Positions 17,218 to 25,832 of a DNA stretch of 44,936 nucleotides are shown here, one piece after another; the first letter of the stretch is position 1; each line of letters begins with the position of its first letter. A program made the position numbers and the translations under genes. This stretch comes from an uncultured Pelagibacteraceae bacterium (lineage in GTDB: Bacteria; Pseudomonadota; Alphaproteobacteria; Pelagibacterales; Pelagibacteraceae). The stretch is from contig CACDTF010000008.1 of the NCBI GenBank assembly GCA_902555665.1, positions 1 through 44,936 of the forward strand, written 5' to 3'. Below the pieces are notes generated by a model. The model saw nothing but the letters and a program-made list of their open reading frames with translations. It made no database searches and was not told the origin of the DNA.

Positions 17218-17929
17218 AAATGTTAAAGTTTAATATATCTTCAAAATCATCAAACTCATACCAATAGTTATTTGTTTTAATGGTTTTAATTTTAATATTG
17301 TTTTCTATTAAATAATTAAGAAAGGCTGTTGTTTGAATATTTTTGTTTTTAATTTTAATATATAATTTATATGACTTTTTAATATATTCCTTTGGAAAAT
17401 AAACTAAACCCATAAATTGGTATTTTGTTTTTTTTGCTTTTAAGATTTTGTTTCCTATCTCAACAAGAAAATTTTTTTTAACAACTAAATTTTCAGCATC
17501 ATTTTTATAAAATTTTTTTCGAATTTTCCAGATTTGTTCCCAATTTTGTTTAATTGGAAGCTTTATAATTTTTTCTTTTGTCGCAAGTTTTTTTAAAATT
17601 CTTTTATCATACAAAATATCTGAATAAGTAATTATAGTATCATCCTGAATAATATTTAAACCCAAGAATATGCTATAAACCATATCAGTTTTATAAAATA
17701 TATGGTTATTAATTAATTTTACGAATTTATTTTTTCTATAGATTTTTTCTATATTATGTCTCTTAAATCCAGTAACTATATAAACTTTTTTAAAATTTAA
17801 TTTTTTTGCATCATCAATAATTTTTGATAAAAGTGAAGCTTCATTATTTATATTTAATAAACACTTGTTTATTTTTAATTTATTATAAAGTCTTGAACTT
17901 CTACCTGCTGCTAAAATGAGTAAATTCAT
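17177..17929 (-). CDS. Sugar/phosphocholine-type nucleotidyltransferase; likely CTP:phosphoglutamine cytidylyltransferase
   Basis: 250 residues. GT-A-like nucleotidyltransferase: LAAGRSSRLYNKLKINKCLL (6-25; nucleotide loop and lysines), VYIVTGFKRHNI, TDMVYSIF (81-88) and the metal aspartate Asp104 in TYSDILYD. The N-terminal type is close to LicC and Cj1416 enzymes that transfer CMP. It sits directly after a Cj1417-like amidotransferase (4-base overlap) and a Cj1418-like kinase. In Campylobacter jejuni, Cj1416 joins CTP and L-glutamine phosphate to give CDP-L-glutamine. The same role is inferred from gene order and fold; a phosphocholine or sugar-1-phosphate substrate remains possible. Confidence 0.65.
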   Translation of the reverse strand: MNLLILAAGRSSRLYNKLKINKCLLNINNEASLLSKIIDDAKKLNFKKVYIVTGFKRHNIEKIYRKNKFVKLINNHIFYKTDMVYSIFLGLNIIQDDTIITYSDILYDKRILKKLATKEKIIKLPIKQNWEQIWKIRKKFYKNDAENLVVKKNFLVEIGNKILKAKKTKYQFMGLVYFPKEYIKKSYKLYIKIKNKNIQTTAFLNYLIENNIKIKTIKTNNYWYEFDDFEDILNFNIYAKKIKIKNYFIK

Positions 17930-18534
17930 AATTTTTTTAATAAAAAATTTTTTATAATCTTATTAATAAATATTTGGTTTTTATTTTTTCTCTCTGGGTG
18001 GAACATTAAACCTAAAAAATTATATTTTTTAATATATCCAATCTCTAAAATATTATCCTTGTGACCTAAAACTTTAAATAATTTATTTTTATCTATTATT
18101 TTATTTCTGTGAAAAGAATTTACATTTATTTTTTTGTTTCCTAATATTTGAATATCGTGATTTTTATTATAATGATTTGAAACTTTTTTTATTTTACAAC
18201 CTAAAAGACTTGCAAATAGTTGAAATCCCCTACAAATTCCAATTATTGGTAATTTTTTTTTTAAAGCAAAATTTATTAATTCTATTTCAGATTTATCTCG
18301 ATAGTAGTCAGATTTTTTATTTGATATTTTATAAATATCACCTCCACCAACTATTATGACACCATTTATATTTTTCAATGTTTTTTCTAAATTCTGTTTA
18401 TTCTTATATCTAAAGACATAAATTGGATTTATTTGAATAGAATTTAGAAAATCTAACCATTCTAGATTTAAAGAAATATATTTCTTATTAAAAGAATTTT
18501 TGTTAATTTCGAAACTTATAATAAAATTTTTCAT
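17926..18534 (-). CDS. Class I glutamine amidotransferase-like hydrolase; likely gamma-glutamyl-CDP-amidate hydrolase
   Basis: 202 residues of the peptidase C26/GATase class I fold: VGGGDIY (62-68), nucleophile Cys101 in GICRGFQLFA, His142 in NSFHRNK, and His179/Glu181 in MFHPER, giving an intact Cys-His-Glu triad. The Campylobacter homologue by position, Cj1417, cleaves CDP-L-glutamine to cytidine diphosphoramidate and glutamate. A PuuD-like gamma-glutamyl hydrolase is the general alternative. There is no synthetase domain to accept ammonia, which argues against an ordinary amidotransferase. Tight coupling: 4-base overlap downstream, zero-base gap upstream. Confidence 0.7.
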   Translation of the reverse strand: MKNFIISFEINKNSFNKKYISLNLEWLDFLNSIQINPIYVFRYKNKQNLEKTLKNINGVIIVGGGDIYKISNKKSDYYRDKSEIELINFALKKKLPIIGICRGFQLFASLLGCKIKKVSNHYNKNHDIQILGNKKINVNSFHRNKIIDKNKLFKVLGHKDNILEIGYIKKYNFLGLMFHPERKNKNQIFINKIIKNFLLKKL

Positions 18535-20817
18535 TTAAAAATTAAATATTTTTTTATTATCACAATCCAAAACAAGATTTTTTGACTTACTCAAATTATC
18601 AAAAGATGCACCATATCCTATACATGCAAGAACATTTTCCTCATAGCATCTAATAGCCATATGAGAATTTGGACCTCCATATTTAGTTATTAATCCTTTT
18701 ATTTTAAATGAAAATAAAAAATCATAACCAGGATCAGCTCTATCTATCAACACTATGCTGTTGTTTAAATTTTTACTTTCCATATTAGGGTGAAATTTTA
18801 TTAGTTTACCAACTATATTTCCTGTGCCAATATAATTTCCCCTAGCTTGAACAAGTTCAAAATTTAGAAAATCATTTTTACTAGAAATAACGTCTGGTAA
18901 TTTAATTAATTTGTTTTCTTCTCGAAGGGATTTTTCTTTGTTAATCCTTTTTAGTAGTTCAGTCTTATTAATAATATTATTTTGAATATCTTTAATATTA
19001 ATATTCTCTAAGTCTTTTCTAGATATTTTGTGCCTTTTTCCAAATTCTATCAAACAACTAAAAATTTCATTTATTATTTTTGAGAAATCACATTTAATTC
19101 GTTCTCTATGAATTATAGTTTTTTTTGCAAAGGTAAAAAAATAATCAAAATCAAAATCAAAGTTATTTTTTTTTAAAAAAGTGTTAATTTTTTTTTTTTT
19201 ATTTTTAGTTAGATTAAAATTTTTATGATTTGAAGGTATTTTTTTTATATTGGAATATGAGAAATAATATCTAAAATTTTCCTCATAATTCAAAGAATTA
19301 ATATCATAAGTAGATGGCCTTAAATGACCAAACAAATTAATAAACTTTAATCTTTCTTTTCTCGATTTTTTTGCTTTTGCCGCTAAAAAACTAATTTCAT
19401 TAGTTACCAGGTTTATATTTCTATAAAAATTTAAAATATCTTTTTGATTTATAATATTTAATTTTAAGAACTTATTTAGCAAAATAGTAGAAACAAATGC
19501 ACATCTTGCAACTCCAGAAAAAGGCATTGTTCCATTATTTTTACATAAACTAATCAACAAATTTATTTTTTTTACTACACTAAGTTTTGAACTTTTAATA
19601 GTATTTAGTTTTCCATCAATTTTACTTGATAAATAAATATCTTTTTCAAATTGATAACCTAAAAATATTTTTTTTATTGTTCTTGTTATGCAGTATTTAT
19701 ATTTTTTAATCTGTTTTTTGTTCAGAATACTTTTAAAATAAGTAATATCATCACTTGTAAAAAATGTATTAACTACTTCAAATTCAATTTTATCGTGTTT
19801 TGCTTTATTGTTTTGTACTACTTTTAAATATTCATTTATTAATTTATTTTCAATTTTGAAATCTAATCCCTCTGGTAAAAAAGACCTTAAATCTGTTCTA
19901 AGGTTGATATATGGTGAACCATAAAAAGTATGCATCAATTTCTTTGGTTTTTCTTTTTTATAAGCATATTTCTGTCTTGAAAGTGACCAAATTTTATCAG
20001 TGATTAATTCTCTATACAGACTGATTGCGAGCTTAGATGGTTTGTCTCCTAACATTTCTACTGGGTTCCAATCTGCCATATTACTATAAATTGTTTTTTC
20101 ATTACTTTTCAAAAAATTTGTTTTCATTTTGTTTTCTAAGATATTAATTGAATCTAAATTTTTTTTATTTTTCAAATTTGGATGAAGATTTAATTCTCTA
20201 CATTGAAAAATAAAAATTTTATTTTTTTTGATACAAAATTCTATATCTAAAATTTTTTTAGTAAAAAAATTTTCTATTTTTTTTGTTGCATTTAATAAAT
20301 TTTTAAATTTCCTATTGGTATAATTTGAATTTTTATAAATATAACATACTCTCATGGTATTATTTTGGTCACCAGACGTTACCTTATTTGTTTTACCTGA
20401 TGTATCGTAATTAATTATATAATACGGAGAATTATTAGATGGATCTCTAGTGAAAAGAACACCACTAATATCAGGTTTTTTTATGAATTTTTGAATGATA
20501 ATTCTATCATATTTATGGGATAATTTTTTAGACAAATGTTGCAGACCAATTTTAAAACTCTGAAAAGAAAGATTTATAATTGTATATGAGTCAAACTTCC
20601 CCGCTAAACTTTTATCTCTTGAGTCTTCTCTCTGTGATGCTGATCTAATTATAATATTATTTTTAAAATCATTTTTTATCTTCTCATAAACTATTTTTGG
20701 ATTTAAAATACAATATCGAAAATTATAGTGTTTAAATTCAGGTATACAAAATTTTTTTTCTTTTTTTTTTACTAACACTTCTAGATTAACTATTTTTGAT
20801 GAAACATTATTTTTCAT
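18535..20817 (-). CDS. PEP-synthase-like phosphotransferase; likely L-glutamine kinase (Cj1418-like)
   Basis: 760 residues in three parts. Residues about 1-215 form an ATP-grasp PPDK-type domain: IIIRSASQREDS with Arg58, SLAGKFDSYT, and SGVLFTRDPSN. A central region (about 235-640) begins ADWNPVEMLGDKPSKLAISL, which I associate with the glutamine-kinase subgroup. The C-terminal swivelling domain carries the phosphorylatable His719 in YGGPNSHMAIRC. There is no PEP-binding TIM barrel, so it is not PEP synthase or PPDK. Cj1418 of Campylobacter uses this layout to phosphorylate the amide nitrogen of L-glutamine. Position just upstream of Cj1417- and Cj1416-like genes supports that role. Direct biochemical specificity is unproven. 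Confidence 0.68.
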   Translation of the reverse strand: MKNNVSSKIVNLEVLVKKKEKKFCIPEFKHYNFRYCILNPKIVYEKIKNDFKNNIIIRSASQREDSRDKSLAGKFDSYTIINLSFQSFKIGLQHLSKKLSHKYDRIIIQKFIKKPDISGVLFTRDPSNNSPYYIINYDTSGKTNKVTSGDQNNTMRVCYIYKNSNYTNRKFKNLLNATKKIENFFTKKILDIEFCIKKNKIFIFQCRELNLHPNLKNKKNLDSINILENKMKTNFLKSNEKTIYSNMADWNPVEMLGDKPSKLAISLYRELITDKIWSLSRQKYAYKKEKPKKLMHTFYGSPYINLRTDLRSFLPEGLDFKIENKLINEYLKVVQNNKAKHDKIEFEVVNTFFTSDDITYFKSILNKKQIKKYKYCITRTIKKIFLGYQFEKDIYLSSKIDGKLNTIKSSKLSVVKKINLLISLCKNNGTMPFSGVARCAFVSTILLNKFLKLNIINQKDILNFYRNINLVTNEISFLAAKAKKSRKERLKFINLFGHLRPSTYDINSLNYEENFRYYFSYSNIKKIPSNHKNFNLTKNKKKKINTFLKKNNFDFDFDYFFTFAKKTIIHRERIKCDFSKIINEIFSCLIEFGKRHKISRKDLENINIKDIQNNIINKTELLKRINKEKSLREENKLIKLPDVISSKNDFLNFELVQARGNYIGTGNIVGKLIKFHPNMESKNLNNSIVLIDRADPGYDFLFSFKIKGLITKYGGPNSHMAIRCYEENVLACIGYGASFDNLSKSKNLVLDCDNKKIFNF

Positions 20818-20821
20818 AAAA

Positions 20822-21823
20822 TTAATAAAAGAAATTTTTTGTAATATGGTTCACAGACTCAATGACTTTATCATTCTTAATTTTATTTACCATATTATGT
20901 ATATTATTTTTGTCATAAACATAAGACAACTGGTTTCTAAGACTCTCTTCAATTGTCAAATAATCCCTAAAATCTTTTTGGTTTAAGATTTTTTGTTTTG
21001 TATTAATTAAAAAACATTTTCGATTATTGGTTAAACAAAACTCCATATAAATACCAGACCAATCACTTATCAAATCAGAATATTCACTCAAATTTAAATT
21101 TGGACTATAATCAAAATTGAGATTGAAATTTTTAAACTTTTCAGGATTAAATTCATTTCTCTTCAGTGACATATAATGTGGTCTAAATATAAAATTTAAA
21201 TTTTCTCTTCTAAGTAAACATAGTAAATTCATTAAAAAATTCATTTCATAAAAGTCTGTTCCCCAGGTAGGCGCAATTAAAATTTTTTTAGAATTTATTT
21301 TTTTTTTTATATTATTTATAAAATAGTATTTTGTTTTCAGATCTTTGATTTTTAAATTATATTTAGAATTTATTGAATGAATTTCTCTAGTTTGAAATAC
21401 ATTTATTGATTGCAAATAATCGAAATTATTAAACGAATTTTCATTATAGGCCTTTGTTAAACTGACAGGTGAATGCTGGATATAAATGTATTTAGTTTTT
21501 TTATTTAGTATTGATCTCCGAAATACAGTTTGATTTAAGCCAGGTGTGCTTGAATAGACTAATTTTACATCCAATGTTAAAAAAACTAATTGTCTAAAAA
21601 AATTTGTTTTTAAATGATATAAATCAGTATTTTCAAAATTCTCATCTAAATTATCAAAAGTAATAAGTAAAATTTTTCTCGATCTTTTTTTTTTAATGTA
21701 ATGTTTTAAATATTTTAGTGTAAACTTATTTTCATTAAAAAAACATATAGTATATTTTTTTTTTAATAGTATCTTTAAAAGAATCAGTAAATCACTAAAA
21801 AAATAATAAAAAAAATATTTCAT
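20822..21823 (-). CDS. CDP-glycerol:glycerophosphotransferase-like protein
   Basis: 333 residues of the TagB/TagF GT-B-like family: YIYIQHSP (112-119), LIAPTWGTD (182-190), FRPHY (213-217) and DLISDWSGIYMEF (250-262), matching the family's HG/H, APTW, RPHP and SDYSS motifs. Such enzymes transfer glycerol-phosphate or a related phospho-group from a CDP donor onto a glycan. First gene of the island unit, 4 bases before the kinase, so it could be the transferase that uses the CDP-activated product made by the next three genes. That link is inference. N-terminal hydrophobic stretch may associate it with the membrane. Confidence 0.65.
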   Translation of the reverse strand: MKYFFYYFFSDLLILLKILLKKKYTICFFNENKFTLKYLKHYIKKKRSRKILLITFDNLDENFENTDLYHLKTNFFRQLVFLTLDVKLVYSSTPGLNQTVFRRSILNKKTKYIYIQHSPVSLTKAYNENSFNNFDYLQSINVFQTREIHSINSKYNLKIKDLKTKYYFINNIKKKINSKKILIAPTWGTDFYEMNFLMNLLCLLRRENLNFIFRPHYMSLKRNEFNPEKFKNFNLNFDYSPNLNLSEYSDLISDWSGIYMEFCLTNNRKCFLINTKQKILNQKDFRDYLTIEESLRNQLSYVYDKNNIHNMVNKIKNDKVIESVNHITKNFFY

Positions 21824-21838
21824 TAATTGTTTTTTTAA

Positions 21839-21854
21839 ATTAATTATAATTAAT
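21839..21854 (+). promoter_or_regulatory. Palindrome in the divergent spacer of the island
   Basis: A perfect 16-bp palindrome (ATTAATTATAATTAAT) lies in the 55-base gap between two divergently transcribed genes (starts at 21823 and 21879). TATAAT-like boxes occur on both strands nearby. It could be an operator shared by both promoters, or simply a product of extreme AT content; the sequence has no G or C. Confidence 0.3.
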
Positions 21855-21878
21855 CTGTAGACTATATTATAAATTATA

Positions 21879-23411
21879 ATGATTAAAAAAATTACAAATA
21901 AATTTAAAATTTTATTTTATACTTTATTTTTTTTTCTTCCTTTACTGCAATATTTAAACAAAAACAACATTGAAGAGTTTATTGTTAGTGATATTTTGTA
22001 CTTTTTAATCAGCTTATCTATTCTATATTTTTTTTTATATTTAGTTTTTATTTTCGTTTTTAAGAGGTTCAATTACCATTTTTTGTTTCTTGTTTTATTT
22101 TTTAATTTATTATTCTACTTTATATCGCTCAGAGATTTTTTTTTAATAAATATAGGGATATCAAATTATAAAAGTATTTTTTTAACTATATTAATATACT
22201 TATTATTTTTATTTTTGCCATTTTATAATAGAAAAAATTTCATTTCTAAAATTTTTTTTGTCAGATTTTCAACAATATATTTTTTAATGAGTTTTCTTTA
22301 TTTGTTTATGAATCAAAACAGTTTGATTTACAACTATGAAAATATTTTTAAAGAAAATGATAAAGATACAATTATTAATTTTAAAAAAATAAATTTAACC
22401 AAAGAAAAAAATAAGAATGTATCTAATATATACTTTGTTATCGTTGATGCGATGTTGTCTTTAAAAAGCGCAGAAGATTTAAAGGTTTTAAACTCTCATG
22501 AAATTAATAAGGAGTTAGAATTTTACGATAAAAATAATTTCAAATATATTGATAATTCATTTTCAAATTATGACACAACTCAACTCACTCTTGCTTCTAT
22601 ATTAAAACTTGATTATTTTACAAAATTTCCAAATGAACTTACTTTTAAAAAATCAAATGTATTTCCTGTAATATTATACCATAGTGATGACCACCCATTA
22701 TTAAATATTTTAAAATATAAAAATTTTAAATTTTATCACCATGGTAATTCTTGGGGACCCTGCAGACAAACATTAATGGTAAATTGTTATTTCTCTAAAC
22801 CTGTGCAAATAATGAATAGAGTATTGTTAAGTTTTTATGCCAACACTCCTTTTTATTTTTTTTCAAAAATTTTAAAGATTATTTTTAAAGATTTAGATGA
22901 TGGAAATGAGAGGCAATTAACTAATTATCAAAATAACTTTTCAAAAAAAGAAAATTTGAAAGAAAATAAGTTTATATTTATCCATCATTATGCTCCTCAT
23001 ACACCGTATAACAGAACTTTTAATTGTGAAAAAAAAAATTATGCTAACGATGATTTTAATGGCTATATCAATTCCTATAAATGTGTTTTAAAGGAAATAA
23101 GAAGTTTTATAAAATTTATTAATGATAATGACCCAAATGCATTAGTCATAATTCAAGCAGACCATGGTTATAAAGACAATGTTAAAAAAAATATCAAATA
23201 TAGTTCATCTATATATAATTTAATTAAATATCCAAGAAATTGCCAAAATTTTAAAACACCAAGATCAAATATAAATAGTATTATTTTTGCAGTAAATTGT
23301 GCTTTTGGTACAAATCTTAAATATAAAGATTTTAAATTTTATGAGAGTGGATACGAATACGCTACTGCTAAATTTATTCTTAAAAAGTATTCTATTGAAA
23401 ATTTAAGATAA
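21879..23411 (+). CDS. Membrane sulfatase/LTA-synthase-superfamily protein
   Basis: 510 residues. About five membrane helices in residues 10-150, then an extracytoplasmic alkaline-phosphatase-superfamily domain: metal Asp190 in FVIVDAM, likely nucleophile Thr233 or Thr234 in NYDTTQLTLASIL, HHYAPHTPY, and QADHGYKDN with the second metal site. This layout fits phosphoethanolamine or phosphoglycerol transferases, which move a phospho-group from a lipid to a surface polymer, or an exported hydrolase. It is divergent from the CDP-glycerol-transferase-like gene, suggesting a shared job in phosphate decoration of the surface. Exact donor unknown. Confidence 0.7.
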   Translation: MIKKITNKFKILFYTLFFFLPLLQYLNKNNIEEFIVSDILYFLISLSILYFFLYLVFIFVFKRFNYHFLFLVLFFNLLFYFISLRDFFLINIGISNYKSIFLTILIYLLFLFLPFYNRKNFISKIFFVRFSTIYFLMSFLYLFMNQNSLIYNYENIFKENDKDTIINFKKINLTKEKNKNVSNIYFVIVDAMLSLKSAEDLKVLNSHEINKELEFYDKNNFKYIDNSFSNYDTTQLTLASILKLDYFTKFPNELTFKKSNVFPVILYHSDDHPLLNILKYKNFKFYHHGNSWGPCRQTLMVNCYFSKPVQIMNRVLLSFYANTPFYFFSKILKIIFKDLDDGNERQLTNYQNNFSKKENLKENKFIFIHHYAPHTPYNRTFNCEKKNYANDDFNGYINSYKCVLKEIRSFIKFINDNDPNALVIIQADHGYKDNVKKNIKYSSSIYNLIKYPRNCQNFKTPRSNINSIIFAVNCAFGTNLKYKDFKFYESGYEYATAKFILKKYSIENLR

Positions 23412-23417
23412 AATTAT

Positions 23418-24116
23418 TTATATTTTAAATTTTGATTTTTTACTATCAACCAAAAATGCTTTGACAGTTTCTATTGTAAGTTTTTCAAAAGATTTTCCAA
23501 AATTCTCTATTTTTTCTATTATAGAAGGTGGAATTGTAATTATGTGACAGCCTATTTGTCTTGCTTGTAGATAGTTATATGGCTCTCTTACACTAGCCCA
23601 TAAGATTTCTACATTTTTATAATTTTTTGCTAATTTTATACTTTTGACAAATTCAGGGATTGGATCTTTTCCAGTATCTCCTGCTCTTCCAGCAAAAATT
23701 GATATTATAACTTTTGTTTTTTTATTTATTACTTTTAGTATTTTTGCAGCTTGTTTAGCCGTGTATACTGCGGTTATATTCAACTTAATATTTTTATTAT
23801 TAAGCTCTTTAATTACATTTCCTGTAAACTTATTTTTTGAGTTAACCACTGGAACTTTAACATATATATTTTTACCCCAGGTATTTATTTTTTTTCCTTG
23901 CTCAATCATAGATTTTTGATCGTCAGCAAACACTTCAAAAGAAATTGGTTTGTTTTTACAAAACTTAAGTATTTGTTTAGAGTATGACTTATAGTCTTTT
24001 GCACCAGCTTTCCTCATTAGGCTTGGATTTGTTGTAAATCCTTTAACAACTTTTTTTTTATTAAATTTTTTAATTAAAGAAATGTCTGCTATATCACAAA
24101 AAATCTTTATATTCAT
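23418..24116 (-). CDS. Transaldolase family protein (TalC/FSA-like)
   Basis: 232 residues, the short transaldolase/fructose-6-phosphate aldolase type. FCDIADI (metal-free barrel strand 1), GFTTNPSLMRKAG, Schiff-base lysine in IYVKVPVVNS, LNITAVYT and IFAGRAGDTG are visible. Transfers three-carbon units in the non-oxidative pentose phosphate pathway, complementing tkt elsewhere in the window. Whether it acts as transaldolase or aldolase cannot be decided by eye. Convergent with the preceding membrane gene (6-base gap) and 5 bases after pntB. Confidence 0.85.
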   Translation of the reverse strand: MNIKIFCDIADISLIKKFNKKKVVKGFTTNPSLMRKAGAKDYKSYSKQILKFCKNKPISFEVFADDQKSMIEQGKKINTWGKNIYVKVPVVNSKNKFTGNVIKELNNKNIKLNITAVYTAKQAAKILKVINKKTKVIISIFAGRAGDTGKDPIPEFVKSIKLAKNYKNVEILWASVREPYNYLQARQIGCHIITIPPSIIEKIENFGKSFEKLTIETVKAFLVDSKKSKFKI

Positions 24117-24121
24117 AAGAT

Positions 24122-25516
24122 CTACAAATTCTTTGTAATATCCTCTGTCATTTTTTTTGCATCTGCAAAAAGCATTAAAGTGTTTTCTTTGTAGAATAAA
24201 TCATTATCTATTCCTGCATATCCAGGAGATAAACTTCTTTTCACAAATAACACAGATTTACATTTTTCCACGTCTAGAACTGGCATTCCATAAATTGGAC
24301 TTTGGGGATCCGTTTTTGCCACAGGATTAGTAACATCATTTGCACCAATCACAAATGCAACATCTGCATTTGCAAAATCATTATTTATTTCTTCCAATTC
24401 AAATACTTCGTCATATGGAACATTTGCTTCAGCCAACAAAACATTCATATGACCAGGCATACGTCCCGCAACCGGATGAATAGCATATGATACTTTAATA
24501 TCATTTTTCTTTAATGTATCCACCATTTCTCTTAAAGCATGCTGTGCTTGTGCTACTGCCATTCCATACCCAGGAACAATTATAACTGAAGATGCATTTT
24601 TCATTAAAAAAGCTGCATCATCTGCATTACCACTTTTTACTGGTCTTTGTTCTTTGTTTTGACTTCCAGAAGTTTGATCTGTAGCACCAAAACCTCCTAA
24701 GATAACATTAAAGAATGATCTATTCATTCCCTTGCACATTATATATGAAAGTATTGCACCAGATGATCCAACCAATGCACCAGTAATTATTAGGGCTGTG
24801 TTTTCTAAAGTAAATCCTATTCCAGCTGCAGCCCAGCCTGAATAAGAATTCAACATTGAAATTACAACTGGCATATCTGCACCACCAATAGGAATAATAA
24901 TTAAAAATCCAATTAAAAAAGAAACTGCTATTAAAATCCAAAATAAATTAGATGATTGAGTTGAACAAAGATAAATTGTTAATATTACAATTGATATTAA
25001 CAATAAAGCATTTAATAAGTGCTGACCTTTAAAAGTGATAGGTGCACCTGACATTATTCCTTGTAATTTTAAAAAAGCTATAACAGAACCAGAAAAAGTA
25101 ATTGCACCAACGGCTGCTCCTATCGCCATTTCAATTAAACTTGCAAGCTTAATATCTCCTGGTATACCAAGATTAAAGGCTGTGGGGTTTATAAATGCAG
25201 AGATAGCAACAAATACTGCTGCTAGACCAACTAAACTATGAAAGCCTGCAACTAATTCTGGCATTGCAGTCATTGGGATACGATATGCAATAAATGCTCC
25301 AATGCTACCACCAATAGCCAAAAATATTAGAACATAAATAAACCCAGAGCTAAAATTACCAACAGAAAGAAATGTAACTGTTACAGCAATAACCATTCCA
25401 ATTATTCCAAATAAATTTCCTTGTCTTGAAGTTTCAGGAGATGACAGGCCTCTTAAAGCTAAAATAAATAATACACCAGACACTAAATATAAAATTGCAG
25501 ATAAATTTGCAGACAT
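24122..25516 (-). CDS. pntB: NAD(P) transhydrogenase subunit beta
   Basis: Proton-translocating transhydrogenase, membrane and NADP-binding part: NADH + NADP+ to NAD+ + NADPH driven by proton motive force. 464 residues: about nine membrane helices (residues 3-270) with the conserved GGADMPVVISMLNSYSGWAA (split GGADMPVVI, LNSYSGWAA), and a C-terminal NADP domain with VPGYGMAVAQAQH, VAGRMPGHMNVLLAEA and IGANDVTNP. Last of three pnt genes, 3 bases after the middle subunit. Likely the main NADPH source balancing the adjacent pathways. Confidence 0.97.
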   Translation of the reverse strand: MSANLSAILYLVSGVLFILALRGLSSPETSRQGNLFGIIGMVIAVTVTFLSVGNFSSGFIYVLIFLAIGGSIGAFIAYRIPMTAMPELVAGFHSLVGLAAVFVAISAFINPTAFNLGIPGDIKLASLIEMAIGAAVGAITFSGSVIAFLKLQGIMSGAPITFKGQHLLNALLLISIVILTIYLCSTQSSNLFWILIAVSFLIGFLIIIPIGGADMPVVISMLNSYSGWAAAGIGFTLENTALIITGALVGSSGAILSYIMCKGMNRSFFNVILGGFGATDQTSGSQNKEQRPVKSGNADDAAFLMKNASSVIIVPGYGMAVAQAQHALREMVDTLKKNDIKVSYAIHPVAGRMPGHMNVLLAEANVPYDEVFELEEINNDFANADVAFVIGANDVTNPVAKTDPQSPIYGMPVLDVEKCKSVLFVKRSLSPGYAGIDNDLFYKENTLMLFADAKKMTEDITKNL

Positions 25517-25519
25517 TAA

Positions 25520-25828
25520 TTAGTTATCCTTTTTCTTTTTTTTATACATTGCTAACATTCTTTGGGTGACTAAAAATCCACCAAAAATATTAACAGCAGC
25601 TAAAATAATTGCTAAAAATCCATAAACACTAGATGATGAAAAAACTACGCCATCACTTCCGGACAAAGCTGCAATTATCGCACCTACAATGATTACTGAA
25701 GAAATTGCATTAGTAACTGACATCAGAGGAGTGTGTAATGAAGGTGTTACACTCCATACAACATAGTAGCCAACAAATATTGACAATATAAATATACTTA
25801 ATCTAAATATAAAAGGATCTATTTCCAT
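25520..25828 (-). CDS. pntAb: NAD(P) transhydrogenase subunit alpha, membrane part
   Basis: 102 residues with about three to four membrane helices; SVTPSLHTPLMSVTNAISS is the conserved PntA-2 segment (here split TPSLHTPLMSVTNAIS). In alphaproteobacteria such as Rhodospirillum the alpha subunit is split into a soluble NAD domain and this membrane piece, as seen here. Four bases after pntAa and 3 before pntB. Confidence 0.95.
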   Translation of the reverse strand: MEIDPFIFRLSIFILSIFVGYYVVWSVTPSLHTPLMSVTNAISSVIIVGAIIAALSGSDGVVFSSSSVYGFLAIILAAVNIFGGFLVTQRMLAMYKKKKKDN

Positions 25829-25832
25829 AATA

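Noticed and set aside
18535-20817. True PEP synthase or pyruvate phosphate dikinase
   Set aside because: The swivelling His domain is at the C-terminus and no PEP/pyruvate TIM barrel follows; context is an amidotransferase and nucleotidyltransferase.
23398-23433. AT-only inverted repeat (9 bp arms) between convergent genes as a bidirectional terminator
   Set aside because: The stem has no G-C pair, overlaps both coding ends, and such repeats are expected by chance in this DNA.
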